Part shown: positions 27,188 through 36,930 of the stretch, piece by piece | How the letters are laid out: each line of letters opens with the position of its first letter | How positions within the stretch are numbered: the first letter of the stretch is position 1 | Source: Candidatus Puniceispirillum marinum IMCC1322 | GTDB taxonomy: Bacteria > Pseudomonadota > Alphaproteobacteria > Puniceispirillales > Puniceispirillaceae | Length of the DNA stretch: 64,000 nucleotides | Assembly (NCBI RefSeq): GCF_000024465.1 | Contig: NC_014010.1 | Location: 62,001 to 126,000 of the forward strand | Direction of reading: 5' to 3' | Position numbers and translations under genes: made by a program | Notes under the pieces: model-generated | What the model was told of the DNA's origin: nothing | Databases searched by the model: none | The model's input: the letters and a program-made list of their open reading frames with translations, nothing else

Positions 27188-28921
27188 TTATTTTACAATA
27201 TCTTCAGGAAAATGCTTCATCACGCTGGTCAGAGGATTGGATGCCGCCTGACCAAGGCCGCAAATGCTGGCATCACCCATGGCAATCGATAATTCGCCCA
27301 ATAGATTGACATCAGGATTTGCGCTTTGCATCAATGTCACTGCCTTTTCGGTGCCATTCCGGCATGGGGTGCATTGCCCGCAGCTTTCATGCGCAAAGAA
27401 TTTTAACAGATTTGTCGCGGCGTCCCACATATTATCCTGATCGGATAATACGACGACTGCATGCGAGCCTACAAAACAGCCTTCCTCGGCAAGTTTGCCA
27501 CCAAAATCAAGCGGAATATCACTTTTGCTTGCGGGCAGAATACCACCGGAGGCACCGCCAGGGAGATAGCCTTTGAAGCTATGTCCATCAGCCATGCCGC
27601 CGCATAGGGCAATCAATTCTTCAACAGTCGAACCGGCAGGAGCCACGATCACACCAGGCTTGGCAACACGGCCAGAAACCGAATAGCTGCGTGGCCCGGG
27701 ATGTCCGTCTTTGCCCTGATTGTTGAACCAGTCGGCACCTTGTTCGACAATGTCACGAATCCAGTATAGCGTTTCGACATTATTGACCAGCGTCGGGCGG
27801 TCAAAGATGCCTTTTTCAGCGACAAAGGGCGGGCGGTGACGCGGCAGGCCGCGTTTACCCTCGATCGACTCGATCATGGCTGACTCTTCGCCGCAAATAT
27901 AGGCACCAGCACCGCGGCGCAGATGCAACTCGGTATGATCGGTTAAGCCTGCCGCTTCGACAGCCGCCAGCTCTTCTTTTAGCAAGGCAATGATTTCTGG
28001 GTATTCATCACGCATATAGATGTAACAAGCATCGATGCCCACAACCTTGGTTGCGATCAGAATGCCTTCAATCATACGGTGGGGGTCATTTGATAAATAT
28101 AGGCGGTCCTTAAAGGTGCCCGGTTCGCCCTCATCACCATTGACTGCCATCAGGCGTGGTCCGGGCTGGCCTGAAACAATGCGCCATTTACGTCCAGTCG
28201 GGAACCCCGCACCGCCAAGACCACGTAAAGCTGTGTTATCCAGAACGGACAAAACATCTTCGGCGGTTTTCTCGCCTGCCAGCAAAGCTTTGAGCAGGCT
28301 ATAACCACCATCGGCGACATAATCATCAAAACGGCGTGCGGTTGCCGGAATTTCCGGATGTCCGTCTTCTTCAACGGCTTTCAGCGCTTCAAAGCTGGCA
28401 TGTTCGACAAGTTTGTGACCAACCGCGGCGGCAGGCGCCTTGTCACAAGCGCCAATGCAAGGCGCAGGAACAAAACGCACCTTGTCACTGGCATAGGGTT
28501 GTAACTTTTCAAGCATGGTTTCACCGCCAGCCATCATGCAGGAAAGTGACGTGCAAACGCGAACGGTACAAAGCGGTGGGGCTGTTTCATCTTCTTTAAC
28601 AAGATCAAAATGGTCATAGAAGCTGGCAACTTCCCAGACTTCGGCCATCGGAATGCGCATGATATGGGCAAGCGCTGCCAGATGCCGTGCAGATAGGTGT
28701 TTTTCACTATCTTGTATCATGTGCAGATATTCAATCAGCATATCACGGGTGGGGCTGATATTACCCAGTAGCGCGCGCACTTCGTCAAGCGCAACAGGGT
28801 CAAGCATACGACCTTTTGGTTTGTATCTTCCTTTGCCGCGGCTGGGTGTGCCAGCGCTGCTAAAATCGTCTGACTTATCGCGACCGGTGTTCGGTAAATT
28901 ATCCACCAGCATTTCTCCCAT
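27188..28921 (-). CDS. fdsB: Formate dehydrogenase beta subunit, fused NuoE/NuoF-like
   Basis: 577-residue diaphorase subunit that passes electrons from the alpha subunit to NAD+. It is a fusion: an N-terminal thioredoxin-fold [2Fe-2S] domain (CTSLSC and CIGACD, about residues 115-165) corresponds to NuoE/FdsG, and the C-terminal part to NuoF/FdsB with the FMN/NADH loop RGLGGAGFPTGRKW, GDEGEPGTFKDR, GAGAYICGEE and a [4Fe-4S] motif CGQCTPC. The same fusion is known in the methylotroph Fdh1B subunit. The start is uncertain: ATG 28921 or 28912; the first 40 or so residues are low-complexity and not conserved. Confidence 0.92.
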   Translation of the reverse strand: MGEMLVDNLPNTGRDKSDDFSSAGTPSRGKGRYKPKGRMLDPVALDEVRALLGNISPTRDMLIEYLHMIQDSEKHLSARHLAALAHIMRIPMAEVWEVASFYDHFDLVKEDETAPPLCTVRVCTSLSCMMAGGETMLEKLQPYASDKVRFVPAPCIGACDKAPAAAVGHKLVEHASFEALKAVEEDGHPEIPATARRFDDYVADGGYSLLKALLAGEKTAEDVLSVLDNTALRGLGGAGFPTGRKWRIVSGQPGPRLMAVNGDEGEPGTFKDRLYLSNDPHRMIEGILIATKVVGIDACYIYMRDEYPEIIALLKEELAAVEAAGLTDHTELHLRRGAGAYICGEESAMIESIEGKRGLPRHRPPFVAEKGIFDRPTLVNNVETLYWIRDIVEQGADWFNNQGKDGHPGPRSYSVSGRVAKPGVIVAPAGSTVEELIALCGGMADGHSFKGYLPGGASGGILPASKSDIPLDFGGKLAEEGCFVGSHAVVVLSDQDNMWDAATNLLKFFAHESCGQCTPCRNGTEKAVTLMQSANPDVNLLGELSIAMGDASICGLGQAASNPLTSVMKHFPEDIVK

Positions 28922-28994
28922 AAAAGCATCATATACTAGGCTATAGCTTATTATTCGTAACAACATGCAAAACGAATGTCTTTACAAACATTAG

Positions 28995-29189
28995 CTATGA
29001 ACTGATAGGGGGCGTCATGGTTTTTTCAGATACCGCCAGCAGATCCACATACGCACAATTTATCAGCTGTTTGCCGACATGCTCAAAGTTCACCGTTACA
29101 TTCAGACCGACAATCGATTGCACCTGACCAATACCCCAATCAGGGCGTTCAGGATGTCTCACAAAATCCCCAAGTTCAAAATACAGCAT
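28995..29189 (-). CDS. DUF3553 small protein
   Basis: 64 residues matching the DUF3553 pattern: FVRHPERPDWGIGQVQSI in the N-terminal half and VNFEHVGKQLI after it, an SH3-like beta fold that resembles the nucleic-acid-binding tail of UvrD/CarD-type proteins. Function unknown. The ATG at 29189 has a GGTGAC ribosome-binding site. It lies between ctrA and the formate dehydrogenase operon and has its own short transcript or leads into that operon (73-bp gap). Confidence 0.75.
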   Translation of the reverse strand: MLYFELGDFVRHPERPDWGIGQVQSIVGLNVTVNFEHVGKQLINCAYVDLLAVSEKTMTPPISS

Positions 29190-29513
29190 GTTGTCACCAT
29201 GGTTATGTGTGATCTGTTCCGGCTAAGCCCGACAATACCATAAATACGACAGCGTTAAAATGCTGTCGATAGGTCATATGCCCTTTGTACCTTATGGTGA
29301 TTATCGGGGGATGTCGATGATTGGGGATTGTCGAATATCGGGGTCAAATAGAAAATGGCCAGCATGATGCTGGCCATTCAGGGAGAGACTTTGGTTTGGC
29401 GTTTAATTTAACCAATCATTGATGAAGTTTAACAAGACACATCAAATAATATTAACAAAACATGAAGATGTCTGTGCGCATTCTGCTTGGTTTGAAACAT
29501 CTAGTGGCCAAGG
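29190..29513. other. Intergenic stretch between DUF3553 gene and ctrA
   Basis: 324 bp without a gene. It contains the ctrA terminator hairpin at 29354-29378. Between 29400 and 29460 it is AT-rich with several TTAA half sites, but no correctly spaced TTAA-N7-TTAA CtrA box that I can see. The remainder shows nothing further beyond the presumed promoter of the DUF3553 gene. Confidence 0.5.
29354..29378 (-). terminator. Rho-independent terminator of ctrA
   Basis: Perfect 10-bp stem (AATGGCCAGC / GCTGGCCATT) with a 5-nt loop, followed on the minus strand by TTTCTATTTG. It lies about 135 nt past the ctrA stop codon and ends that transcript before the DUF3553 gene. Confidence 0.8.
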
Positions 29514-30218
29514 TTAAATGGATTGTTCGGCAATTTCGAAATCGGGGGTTTCACGCAGGATATAGCCTTGTCCCCATACCGTATCGATATTCAGCCCGGA
29601 GGCCCCGGCATTGTCGAGTTTACGGCGTAATTTGCACATAAAGACGTCAATGATCTTTGGCTCAGGTTCGTCAATACCGCCATAGAGATGGTTCAAAAAG
29701 GCATCTTTACTCAACACTGATCCCTTACGTAGCGCCAGAAATTCGACAATGCGGAATTCCTTGCCAGTCAGATTGAGCTGCTTGTCGCCAATCTTGGCGT
29801 AATTGCGGCTGAGATCAACGGTGAGATTGCCAGCGGTGACAACCGCCGAACTATGACCATTGGTGCGCCGGATAATCGCGTCCAGATTGGCCATCAATTC
29901 ATATCTATCGAAGGGTTTGGTAAGATAGCCATCGGCACCAGCACCAAGCGCTGCAATCTTGTCATCAATGCCACTATTACCAGAGACAACAAGTATTGGC
30001 ATGGGTAAGTGATGCTTGCGGATCAAGCGGGCCAGCCGGGTGCCGTTGCCATCAGGAAGGTTTATATCAAGCAAAACAGCGTCGATACGATTATGTCGCA
30101 ATTCAGCAAGTGATGCCTCAATTGTATGGGCAACTGTGCTGAAATGCCCAGCTTCATCAAGGGTCATACCGATCACGTCTGCAATAACTGGATCATCTTC
30201 AACAATAAGAATATTCAT
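29514..30218 (-). CDS. ctrA: CtrA-type response regulator
   Basis: 234-residue OmpR-class response regulator. The receiver has the acidic pair VEDD (residues 7-9), the phospho-acceptor in LLDINLP (about 51-53) and the LTKPF lysine (about 102). The C-terminal winged helix matches CtrA closely (LTGKEFRIVEFLALRKGS, FLNHLYGGIDEPEPKIIDVFMCKLRRKL, VWGQGYILR). CtrA controls cell-cycle and motility genes in alphaproteobacteria. The receiver is less like Caulobacter CtrA than the DNA-binding domain, so a paralogue cannot be excluded. The start is ATG 30218, after AGAGGT; a longer frame has no site. Confidence 0.82.
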   Translation of the reverse strand: MNILIVEDDPVIADVIGMTLDEAGHFSTVAHTIEASLAELRHNRIDAVLLDINLPDGNGTRLARLIRKHHLPMPILVVSGNSGIDDKIAALGAGADGYLTKPFDRYELMANLDAIIRRTNGHSSAVVTAGNLTVDLSRNYAKIGDKQLNLTGKEFRIVEFLALRKGSVLSKDAFLNHLYGGIDEPEPKIIDVFMCKLRRKLDNAGASGLNIDTVWGQGYILRETPDFEIAEQSI

Positions 30219-30592
30219 CGATACCTCTTTCCTTATTTGTGCGCCCTTTAGCAGAGCAAAATTGCGGCAAAACGCGCCGCCACATGTAAGTTCGAAGGTG
30301 AAAAGACAGAACACGTATAATAAAACAATAATTCACACGAACGTTGGCTTAGTGCAAAAGTTAAAGGAACATGAACAAGATCTCAAATCACATATGCGTG
30401 ATTAACTTTTTAATAATGATTTTCAATGGTTAACGGTGCTAGGCCGCGAAACTGACCCAAAAAATATACTTGATTGGTAACGAAATACGGTGTAGGTGAA
30501 GGGCAAATTTTGGTCTGTTGAATTCACGTCTCGGGGCTGTACGGCCTGACAAGTTATTGCCCTGCAATTAATATTGACGAATAGGTTTTGAA
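30219..30592. promoter_or_regulatory. Divergent ctrA-dksA promoter region
   Basis: 374 bp between divergent ctrA and the DksA-like gene, the longest gap in the window. It is AT-rich around 30320-30430 with TTAA half sites near 30360, 30404, 30410 and 30429, but none in the exact TTAA-N7-TTAA spacing of CtrA boxes. Both promoters must be here; I cannot place them reliably. No ORF of note. Confidence 0.45.
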
Positions 30593-31054
30593 ATGACTTC
30601 GATAACATCAAAAACAAAAACCACTTCCGAGTCAGCGTCGCTAGGTCTGCTACCCGAAGGGTACCGGCCGAGTGATAGCGAAGAATTCATGAATCCGATG
30701 CAGTTGCTGTATTTCCGCAAAAAGCTGGAAGATTGGCGCGCCGAGCTGATTGATGAAGCAGGTGCCACGATCTCAGGGTTGTCGCAGGAAAACCTGCATC
30801 AACCGGATCAAATGGATCGGGCACAAATCGAAAGTAACGCCGCGCTTGATCTGCGCACGCGTGATCGTGAGCGTAAATTACTGCAAAAAATCGAAGCGGC
30901 CTTGCGCCGGATCGATGATGGCAGCTATGGCTATTGCGTTGAAACCGATGAACCGATCAATCTACGCCGTCTGGAAGCGCGCCCGATTGCCTCATTGAGC
31001 CTGCATGCACAGGAACGGCATGAGCGCATGGAACGTGTGCATCGCGACGATTAA
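30593..31054 (+). CDS. dksA: DksA-like RNA polymerase-binding regulator with one cysteine
   Basis: 153-residue DksA/TraR-family protein, which acts with ppGpp in the secondary channel of RNA polymerase. The coiled coil (about residues 35-105) and the C-terminal globular part (YGYCVETDEPINLRRLEARP) are plain. The four zinc-binding positions of E. coli DksA here read Cys, Thr, Ser, Ala: only Cys114 remains, so no zinc is expected. Variants that lost part of the site are common in alphaproteobacteria. Start ATG 30593 with AGG eight bases upstream. Confidence 0.88.
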   Translation: MTSITSKTKTTSESASLGLLPEGYRPSDSEEFMNPMQLLYFRKKLEDWRAELIDEAGATISGLSQENLHQPDQMDRAQIESNAALDLRTRDRERKLLQKIEAALRRIDDGSYGYCVETDEPINLRRLEARPIASLSLHAQERHERMERVHRDD

Positions 31055-31391
31055 CGTTTCGGTTATCTTTCATCATTAGACCTATGACGGTTCCTGATTG
31101 ATTGGATTGGGCGCTGATCCCTTTGAAATATGGGGGCGGGGCATGCTTGCGCGTCGCCCCTGTGTCGCCCCTGTGTCGCCCCTGTGTCGCCCCTGTGTTG
31201 CCTCATATGCTACCCTGATGCTCAATGAATCAGCAAAAATAGAACAAAAAGTGAAAATGCTCTTGAAATAGGAACAAAAACAGTACAAAATGATTTCATG
31301 ATGAATTTTTAACCGGCAATGTCAAAAGGTTCATTGAACCAAAATTTGGACATGGACACTGCCGGGTAGCTATGCAACATGGAGGCATAAA
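31055..31391. promoter_or_regulatory. dksA-recA intergenic region with recA promoter
   Basis: 337 bp holding an 11-bp tandem repeat (31153-31202) and the recA leader. Alphaproteobacterial LexA boxes follow GAAC-N7-GAAC; here only imperfect forms occur, GAAC-N7-GAAA at 31242-31256 and GAAC-N7-GTAC at 31272-31286, plus a palindrome GGTTC-att-GAACC at 31328-31340 that could be an alternative operator. SOS control is likely for recA but the exact site is not settled. Confidence 0.35.
31153..31202. repeat. 11-bp tandem repeat, four copies plus a partial
   Basis: GTCGCCCCTGT repeated four times without spacing from 31153 to 31196, then GTTGCC. It lies about 100 bp downstream of the DksA-like gene. 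The unit is 11 bp, so it is close to one helical turn, and it is not palindromic. A slippage-prone minisatellite is the simplest reading. Confidence 0.9.
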
Positions 31392-32495
31392 ATGGCTGGT
31401 GTAGTGGTGGATATGAAAATGAAGGATAACGACAAGAATCAGGCGCTGGAAGCGGCAATCGGACAGATTGAAAAGGCGTTTGGCAAGGGGTCAGTGATGA
31501 AACTTGGCCAGCGGGAATCGGCAGTTGATGTTCAGTCGATTTCAACAGGGTCACTGGGGCTGGATATTGGCCTTGGCATTGGCGGCTTCCCGAAAGGCCG
31601 GATTGTCGAAATATATGGTCCTGAATCTTCAGGTAAAACAACCTTGGCATTGCATGCGGTTGCCGAAGCCCAGAAAGAAGGCGGTAACTGCGCCTTTGTC
31701 GATGCCGAACATGCGCTGGATCCGGCCTATGCAAAAAAGTTGGGCGTTAATATCGATGATCTGCTGATTTCACAACCGGATGCTGGCGAACAGGCGCTGG
31801 AAATTGCCGATACGCTGGTGCGTTCGGGTGCCATTGATGTGCTGGTTGTTGATTCGGTGGCGGCATTGGTGCCGCGTGCGGAACTTGAAGGCGAGATGGG
31901 TGACCATCATGTCGGTTTGCAAGCCCGTCTGATGAGTCAGGCGTTGCGTAAATTGACCTCGTCAATTGCCCGGTCTAACTGTCTGGTTATCTTCATTAAC
32001 CAGATCCGTTTGAAAATTGGCGTTATGTTTGGCAATCCGGAAACAACAACAGGTGGTAACGCGTTGAAATTTTACGCTTCGGTTCGCCTTGATATCCGCC
32101 GTATTGGGGCGATCAAGGACCGTGATGAAGTGGTTGGTAACCAGACCCGCGTTAAAGTTGTCAAAAACAAGGTTGCGGCACCGTTCCGTACCGTCGAATT
32201 TGATATTATGTATGGTGAAGGCATTTCTAAAATGGGTGAGCTTCTTGACCTTGGCGTTGCCGCAGGCATCGTTGAAAAGTCGGGTGCTTGGATTTCCTAT
32301 AAGGGTGATCGGTTGGGACAGGGGCGTGAAAACGCCAAAAATTTCCTACGTGAAAATACCGAAATCGCAAATGAGATCGAAAGTGCGATCCGTCAGAATG
32401 CCGGACTTGTTGGCGATGCAATGCTTGATAATTCGATTGCCGATTCACCCGAGGCTGATGTACCTGAGTCTCCGGATGCACCGCTTGATGCATGA
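31392..32495 (+). CDS. recA: Recombinase RecA
   Basis: 367-residue RecA, the strand-exchange ATPase and SOS coprotease. Walker [10 protein letters not shown] is near residues 76-84, the Walker B-type [10 protein letters not shown] region near 150, and L1/L2 loops and the acidic C-terminal tail ([14 protein letters not shown]) are present. ATG 31392 follows GGAGG. An N-terminal extension of about 16 residues before the first conserved block is normal for the group. Confidence 0.98.
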   Translation: MAGVVVDMKMKDNDKNQALEAAIGQIEKAFGKGSVMKLGQRESAVDVQSISTGSLGLDIGLGIGGFPKGRIVEIYGPESSGKTTLALHAVAEAQKEGGNCAFVDAEHALDPAYAKKLGVNIDDLLISQPDAGEQALEIADTLVRSGAIDVLVVDSVAALVPRAELEGEMGDHHVGLQARLMSQALRKLTSSIARSNCLVIFINQIRLKIGVMFGNPETTTGGNALKFYASVRLDIRRIGAIKDRDEVVGNQTRVKVVKNKVAAPFRTVEFDIMYGEGISKMGELLDLGVAAGIVEKSGAWISYKGDRLGQGRENAKNFLRENTEIANEIESAIRQNAGLVGDAMLDNSIADSPEADVPESPDAPLDA

Positions 32496-32556
32496 TGCGT
32501 AACAGCGCACAGATCATGGCAATGCGGGCCTGATCGGAAGCGATGCCATAATATTT

Positions 32557-32593
32557 AAAAGCCGGGTTTCCGAAATGGAGACGCGGCTTTTTT
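32557..32593 (+). terminator. Rho-independent terminator of recA
   Basis: Stem AAAAGCCG / CGGCTTTT with an inner GTTTC/GAGAC pairing, followed by a run of T. It lies about 60 bp past the recA stop codon and separates recA from alaS. Confidence 0.85.
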
Positions 32594-32789
32594 GTCACAT
32601 GTAAAAGTCGCATGGGCAAATTTGCAAACGACCCTCTATGATAAGTAAAATGCTATGATGATTCTGGCGTAACGATTGCCAAAATTACAACAGAATATGA
32701 AGATAGACTGGACAGGGCGCCAACCTCACGGCTACAACGCTTGAACGAACGGACTTTTAACAGGCATCAAGACGGCAGGTATAATTGTA

Positions 32790-35429
32790 ATGGCAAGCGT
32801 CAACGATATTCGCGCGACCTTTCTGGAATATTTTAAAGATAACGGTCATCAGGTGGTCGATTCCAGCCCACTGGTTCCGCAAAATGATCCAACCCTGATG
32901 TTCACGAACGCTGGCATGGTGCAGTTTAAAAATCTGTTTACCGGTTTGGAAACACGTGATTATGTGCGCGCAGCAACGTCACAGAAATGTGTGCGTGCGG
33001 GTGGTAAGCATAATGATCTTGAGAATGTAGGCTATACGGCGCGGCATCATACATTTTTCGAAATGCTGGGAAATTTTTCCTTTGGTGATTATTTCAAGGA
33101 AAATGCCATCGAATTGGCCTGGAACCTGATTACGCGTGAATACGGACTGGACGCCAGCAAGCTGCTTGTCACTGTCTATCATGAAGATGACGAAGCGGCT
33201 GATCTATGGAAAAAAATCGCCGGGCTAAATGATGACCGCATTATCCGCATTGCCACGTCAGATAATTTCTGGGCCATGGGTGACACTGGCCCTTGTGGTC
33301 CCTGTTCGGAAATCTTCTATGATCATGGTGATCATATCCCTGGTGGGCCTCCGGGATCACCGGATGAAGATGGTGACCGCTTTATCGAAATCTGGAATCT
33401 GGTGTTCATGCAGTTTGAACAGACCGCCAATGAACGGATCAATCTGCCAAAACCATCGATTGATACAGGTATGGGGCTAGAGCGAATTGCCGCGGTGCTG
33501 CAAGGCAAACATGATAATTATGATATCGATTTGATGCGCGCCTTGATCCAGGCTTCGGCTGAGGCGGCGAATGTGGCGGCTGATGGTGACCATAATGTGT
33601 CACATCGTGTTGTTGCCGATCATTTGCGGGCGTCGTCATTTCTGATTGCCGATGGGGTTCTGCCCTCTAATGAAGGCCGCGGTTATGTGTTGCGCCGGAT
33701 CATGCGTCGCGCCATGCGGCATCTGCATCAGATGGGGTGTCAGGATCCGACCATGTGGCGGCTGGTGCCAGCTCTGGTTGCCGAAATGGGTGGGCATTAT
33801 CCCGAACTTGGACGGGCGCAGGCGCTTATCACCGAAACATTGAAGCTGGAAGAAGGCCGGTTCAAGGAAACGCTTGGACGTGGCTTGCGCATTCTGAATG
33901 ATGAGGTAGCGGGCAAGGCCGCTGGCGGTGTGCTGGATGGCAAGACCGCTTTTAAACTTTATGACACCTATGGGTTTCCGCTTGATCTGACGCAGGATTT
34001 TATGCGTGGCTATGAATGGGATGTTGATCTGGATGGTTTTAATTCGGCCATGGAAGCTCAGAAGGCCGCTGCCCGTAAAGCCTGGAGCGGATCAGGTGAT
34101 GCCGCCACCGAAACTATCTGGCTTGATCTTGGCCAGCAACTGGGCGCGACCGAATTTTTGGGCTATAGCACTGATACTGCCGAAGGGCAGGTAACAGCAT
34201 TGGTGCGTGATGGTGCCGCTATCGCGAGCGCTGCCGCAGGCGAAGATGTGCAGATCATCACCAATCAAACACCGTTTTATGCCGAGTCAGGGGGACAGGT
34301 TGGCGATACTGGGGTAATCAGCTGGGCTGATGGCGCGGCCGATGTTGCCGATACGTTCAAAACCCCGATGGGTATGTTCGTGCATCGGGCAACGATTACC
34401 AAAGGATCGCTGGATGTTGGCAATGATGTCCGGCTGGATATTGATGTTGCGCGACGACTGCGTCTGCGGGCAAACCATTCGGCAACGCATCTTTTACATG
34501 AAGCCCTGCGCGAGGTGCTTGGTGAACATGTGGCGCAAAAGGGGTCAATGGTTGGACCCGATCGATTGCGGTTTGACTTTTCCCATCCTAAAGCCATGAC
34601 AGAAGATGAATTGGCGCGCGTTCAGGCGATCGTCAATAGCCGGGTGCAGATGAATTCGGATGTTTCAACCAGAATCATGACCCCCGAAGCCGCAATCGAG
34701 CTTGGGGCACTGGCATTGTTTGGCGAAAAATATGGAGATGAAGTGCGGGTCGTGCAAATGGGCGGGGAAACCGACATCAAAGGCCGCTCGGCATGGTCAG
34801 TTGAATTATGCGGTGGAACGCATGTCAATCGTACCGGTGATATCAGTATTCTGAAAGTCATTGGCGAATCTGCGGTTGCTGGTGGCGTAAGGCGGATTGA
34901 AGCGGTAACGCAGGCCGGAGCGGTTGAATGGATTGAACATCGTGAACGGATTTTGAGCCACACTGCCGAATTGTTGAAAATTGCCCCTGAACAGCTGGCT
35001 GATCGTGTTGCCAAACTGCTTGAGGATAATAAGCGCGCCGAGCGTGATATCACCATGATGCGGCGAAAATTGGCGGCTGGCGGTGATGCTGGTGGTGCTG
35101 GTTCCGAACAAATCAACGGGGTTAATTTTGTTGGTCGCCTTATGGAAGACACGCCTGCGCGTGAGTTAAAGTCAATGGCTGACGAAATGAAGCAAGGGCT
35201 GGAAAATGCCGTGATCTGTCTTGTCGCTACCGATAGTGGCAAGGCCTCGATTGTCGTTGCTGTTACTGATGATCTGGTTGATGCAAAGAATGCTGTTGAT
35301 CTGGTGCGGGTCGGTTCGGCCGCGCTGGGGGGTGGCGGTGGTGGTGGCCGCCCCGATATGGCACAGGCCGGTGGCCCTAATGCAGATGATGCCGGGGCGG
35401 CGTTAAAGGCAGTTGCCGCCGCGCTCTAG
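32790..35429 (+). CDS. alaS: Alanyl-tRNA synthetase
   Basis: 879-residue class II synthetase charging tRNA-Ala. The N-terminal catalytic core begins [17 protein letters not shown]; the editing-domain zinc motif HSATHLLH (about residue 566) and the CGGTH motif (about 673) are intact. The C-Ala glycine-rich tail ([18 protein letters not shown]) closes the protein. Length is normal (about 880). It follows recA, a conserved alphaproteobacterial gene order, but the recA terminator separates the transcripts. Confidence 0.98.
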   Translation: MASVNDIRATFLEYFKDNGHQVVDSSPLVPQNDPTLMFTNAGMVQFKNLFTGLETRDYVRAATSQKCVRAGGKHNDLENVGYTARHHTFFEMLGNFSFGDYFKENAIELAWNLITREYGLDASKLLVTVYHEDDEAADLWKKIAGLNDDRIIRIATSDNFWAMGDTGPCGPCSEIFYDHGDHIPGGPPGSPDEDGDRFIEIWNLVFMQFEQTANERINLPKPSIDTGMGLERIAAVLQGKHDNYDIDLMRALIQASAEAANVAADGDHNVSHRVVADHLRASSFLIADGVLPSNEGRGYVLRRIMRRAMRHLHQMGCQDPTMWRLVPALVAEMGGHYPELGRAQALITETLKLEEGRFKETLGRGLRILNDEVAGKAAGGVLDGKTAFKLYDTYGFPLDLTQDFMRGYEWDVDLDGFNSAMEAQKAAARKAWSGSGDAATETIWLDLGQQLGATEFLGYSTDTAEGQVTALVRDGAAIASAAAGEDVQIITNQTPFYAESGGQVGDTGVISWADGAADVADTFKTPMGMFVHRATITKGSLDVGNDVRLDIDVARRLRLRANHSATHLLHEALREVLGEHVAQKGSMVGPDRLRFDFSHPKAMTEDELARVQAIVNSRVQMNSDVSTRIMTPEAAIELGALALFGEKYGDEVRVVQMGGETDIKGRSAWSVELCGGTHVNRTGDISILKVIGESAVAGGVRRIEAVTQAGAVEWIEHRERILSHTAELLKIAPEQLADRVAKLLEDNKRAERDITMMRRKLAAGGDAGGAGSEQINGVNFVGRLMEDTPARELKSMADEMKQGLENAVICLVATDSGKASIVVAVTDDLVDAKNAVDLVRVGSAALGGGGGGGRPDMAQAGGPNADDAGAALKAVAAAL

Positions 35430-35459
35430 GGCATGGCCGATGCAGATATTTCAGATAAG

Positions 35460-35493
35460 AAAAACCGGTAGCAGAAACTGTTACCGGTTTTTT
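35460..35493. terminator. Bidirectional terminator between alaS and icd
   Basis: Inverted repeat of about 10 bp per arm (AAAAACCGGTA / TTACCGGTTTTT) with flanking A and T runs on both sides, so it can end both the plus-strand alaS and the minus-strand icd transcripts, which converge here. Confidence 0.88.
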
Positions 35494-35516
35494 CGTAATA
35501 ATATGTCGGCTGTGCT

Positions 35517-36731
35517 TTACGACATCGCCTTTTGCAAATTCTGGTCAATCGCGTCAAGGAAGCCGTCAGTATCGAGATAAGGCTGTGCCGATGAAATCAG
35601 TAGCGCCAGATCCTTGGTCATATGGCCTTTTTCAACAGTGCTGATACAGACCTTTTCAACAGTATCGGCAAATGCCGCAACATCAGGTGTTTCATCGAAT
35701 TTTGCCCGATAGCTCAAGCCTCGCGTCCAGGCAAAGATCGAGGCAATCGGGTTTGTCGATGTGCTTTTGCCCTGTTGGTGCTGGCGATAATGGCGCGTGA
35801 CAGTGCCATGCGCCGCTTCGGATTCAACCGTCTTGCCATCAGGCGTCATAAGTACGGATGTCATCAGACCCAATGATCCAAAGCCTTGTGCCACGGTGTC
35901 TGACTGCACGTCACCATCATAGTTTTTACAAGCCCAGACAAAGCCACCATCCCATTTCATGGCACAAGCAACCATATCGTCGATCAAACGATGTTCATAG
36001 CTGATGCCTGCATCTTTGAACTTATCTTCAAACTCGGTCTCGAACACCTCTTGGAACAGATCCTTGAAACGGCCATCATAAGCTTTCAGGATTGTGTTTT
36101 TAGTCGATAGATAGACTGGCCACCCAAGATCAAGGCCGTAATTCATGCAGGCGCGGGCAAAACCGCGAATGGAGTCATCCAGATTATACATCGACATGGC
36201 AACGCCACTTGATGGAAAGTCGAACACTTCGCGCGTCACAGCAGGGCTTCCATCGGCTGGTTGAAAGGTCATGGTCAGTTTGCCGGCGCCTTCGGTTACA
36301 AAATCAGTAGCTCGATACTGATCGCCAAAGGCGTGACGGCCAATCACAATTGGACGGGTCCAGCCTGGCACCAGACGCGGCACATTCTGACAGATGATTG
36401 GCTGGCGGAATACAGTGCCGCCCAGAATGTTGCGGATAGTGCCATTCGGTGAACGATACATGCTTTTGAGATTGAATTCTTTAACACGGTCTTCATCAGG
36501 TGTGATGGTCGCGCATTTGACGCCAACGCCATATTCCTTGATCGCATTGGCGGCGTCGATTGTGATCTGGTCATCTGTTTCATCGCGCTTTTCGATGCCA
36601 AGATCATAATATTTGAGGTCAATATCCAGATAGGGGAAAATCAGCTTGTCTTTGATCTTCTGCCAGATGATGCGGGTCATTTCATCGCCATCTAATTCGA
36701 CTACTGGCGTTTTTACTTTGATGCGGGACAT
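35517..36731 (-). CDS. icd: NADP-dependent isocitrate dehydrogenase
   Basis: 404-residue homodimeric, eukaryote-like (IDH subfamily II) isocitrate dehydrogenase, oxidising isocitrate to 2-oxoglutarate in the TCA cycle. N-terminal [34 protein letters not shown] around residue 94-109 and the NADP-binding [16 protein letters not shown] near 308-323 are diagnostic. Length matches the subfamily. Monocistronic, with its own terminator. Confidence 0.96.
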   Translation of the reverse strand: MSRIKVKTPVVELDGDEMTRIIWQKIKDKLIFPYLDIDLKYYDLGIEKRDETDDQITIDAANAIKEYGVGVKCATITPDEDRVKEFNLKSMYRSPNGTIRNILGGTVFRQPIICQNVPRLVPGWTRPIVIGRHAFGDQYRATDFVTEGAGKLTMTFQPADGSPAVTREVFDFPSSGVAMSMYNLDDSIRGFARACMNYGLDLGWPVYLSTKNTILKAYDGRFKDLFQEVFETEFEDKFKDAGISYEHRLIDDMVACAMKWDGGFVWACKNYDGDVQSDTVAQGFGSLGLMTSVLMTPDGKTVESEAAHGTVTRHYRQHQQGKSTSTNPIASIFAWTRGLSYRAKFDETPDVAAFADTVEKVCISTVEKGHMTKDLALLISSAQPYLDTDGFLDAIDQNLQKAMS

Positions 36732-36870
36732 GCTTTTTCCTCAAAATTTGTCAGGCCGGGGGCTGTTACAGGCCGTTAAAATTTGGCAAAGGGCGGCTTG
36801 TAAATATGACGCTTTTTAAGCATAAAATGGATAAAAAACAAGTGTTCTGGGTGGATTTGCCCTTTTATTA

Positions 36871-36892
36871 GCTGGTTCTTGGCTGGTTCTTG
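36871..36892. repeat. 11-bp unit in two tandem copies
   Basis: GCTGGTTCTTG occurs twice head-to-tail, followed by GCCAG, in the 199-bp gap between icd and the LOG gene. It may be minor slippage; the unit length matches the 11-bp repeat upstream of recA but the sequence does not. Confidence 0.7.
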
Positions 36893-36930
36893 GCCAGTAG
36901 GCTGAAAATATTCAACCGATAGCTCAATTG

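Noticed and set aside
30350-30440. CtrA binding sites near ctrA/dksA
   Set aside because: Several TTAA half sites occur, but none in TTAA-N7-TTAA spacing; AT-rich DNA gives these by chance.
31153-31202. CRISPR-like repeat
   Set aside because: Units are 11 bp, directly adjacent with no spacers, and no cas genes are in the window.
31242-31340. LexA box upstream of recA
   Set aside because: Not accepted as a separate feature because only imperfect GAAC-N7-GAAC forms are present; mentioned in the region entry.
34622-35242. Long antisense reading frame within alaS
   Set aside because: It lies wholly within a conserved essential gene, has no recognisable domain and reflects codon bias.
36871-36892. 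Link between this 2-copy 11-bp repeat and the recA-upstream repeat
   Set aside because: Only the period is shared; the sequences differ, so a common origin is not supported.
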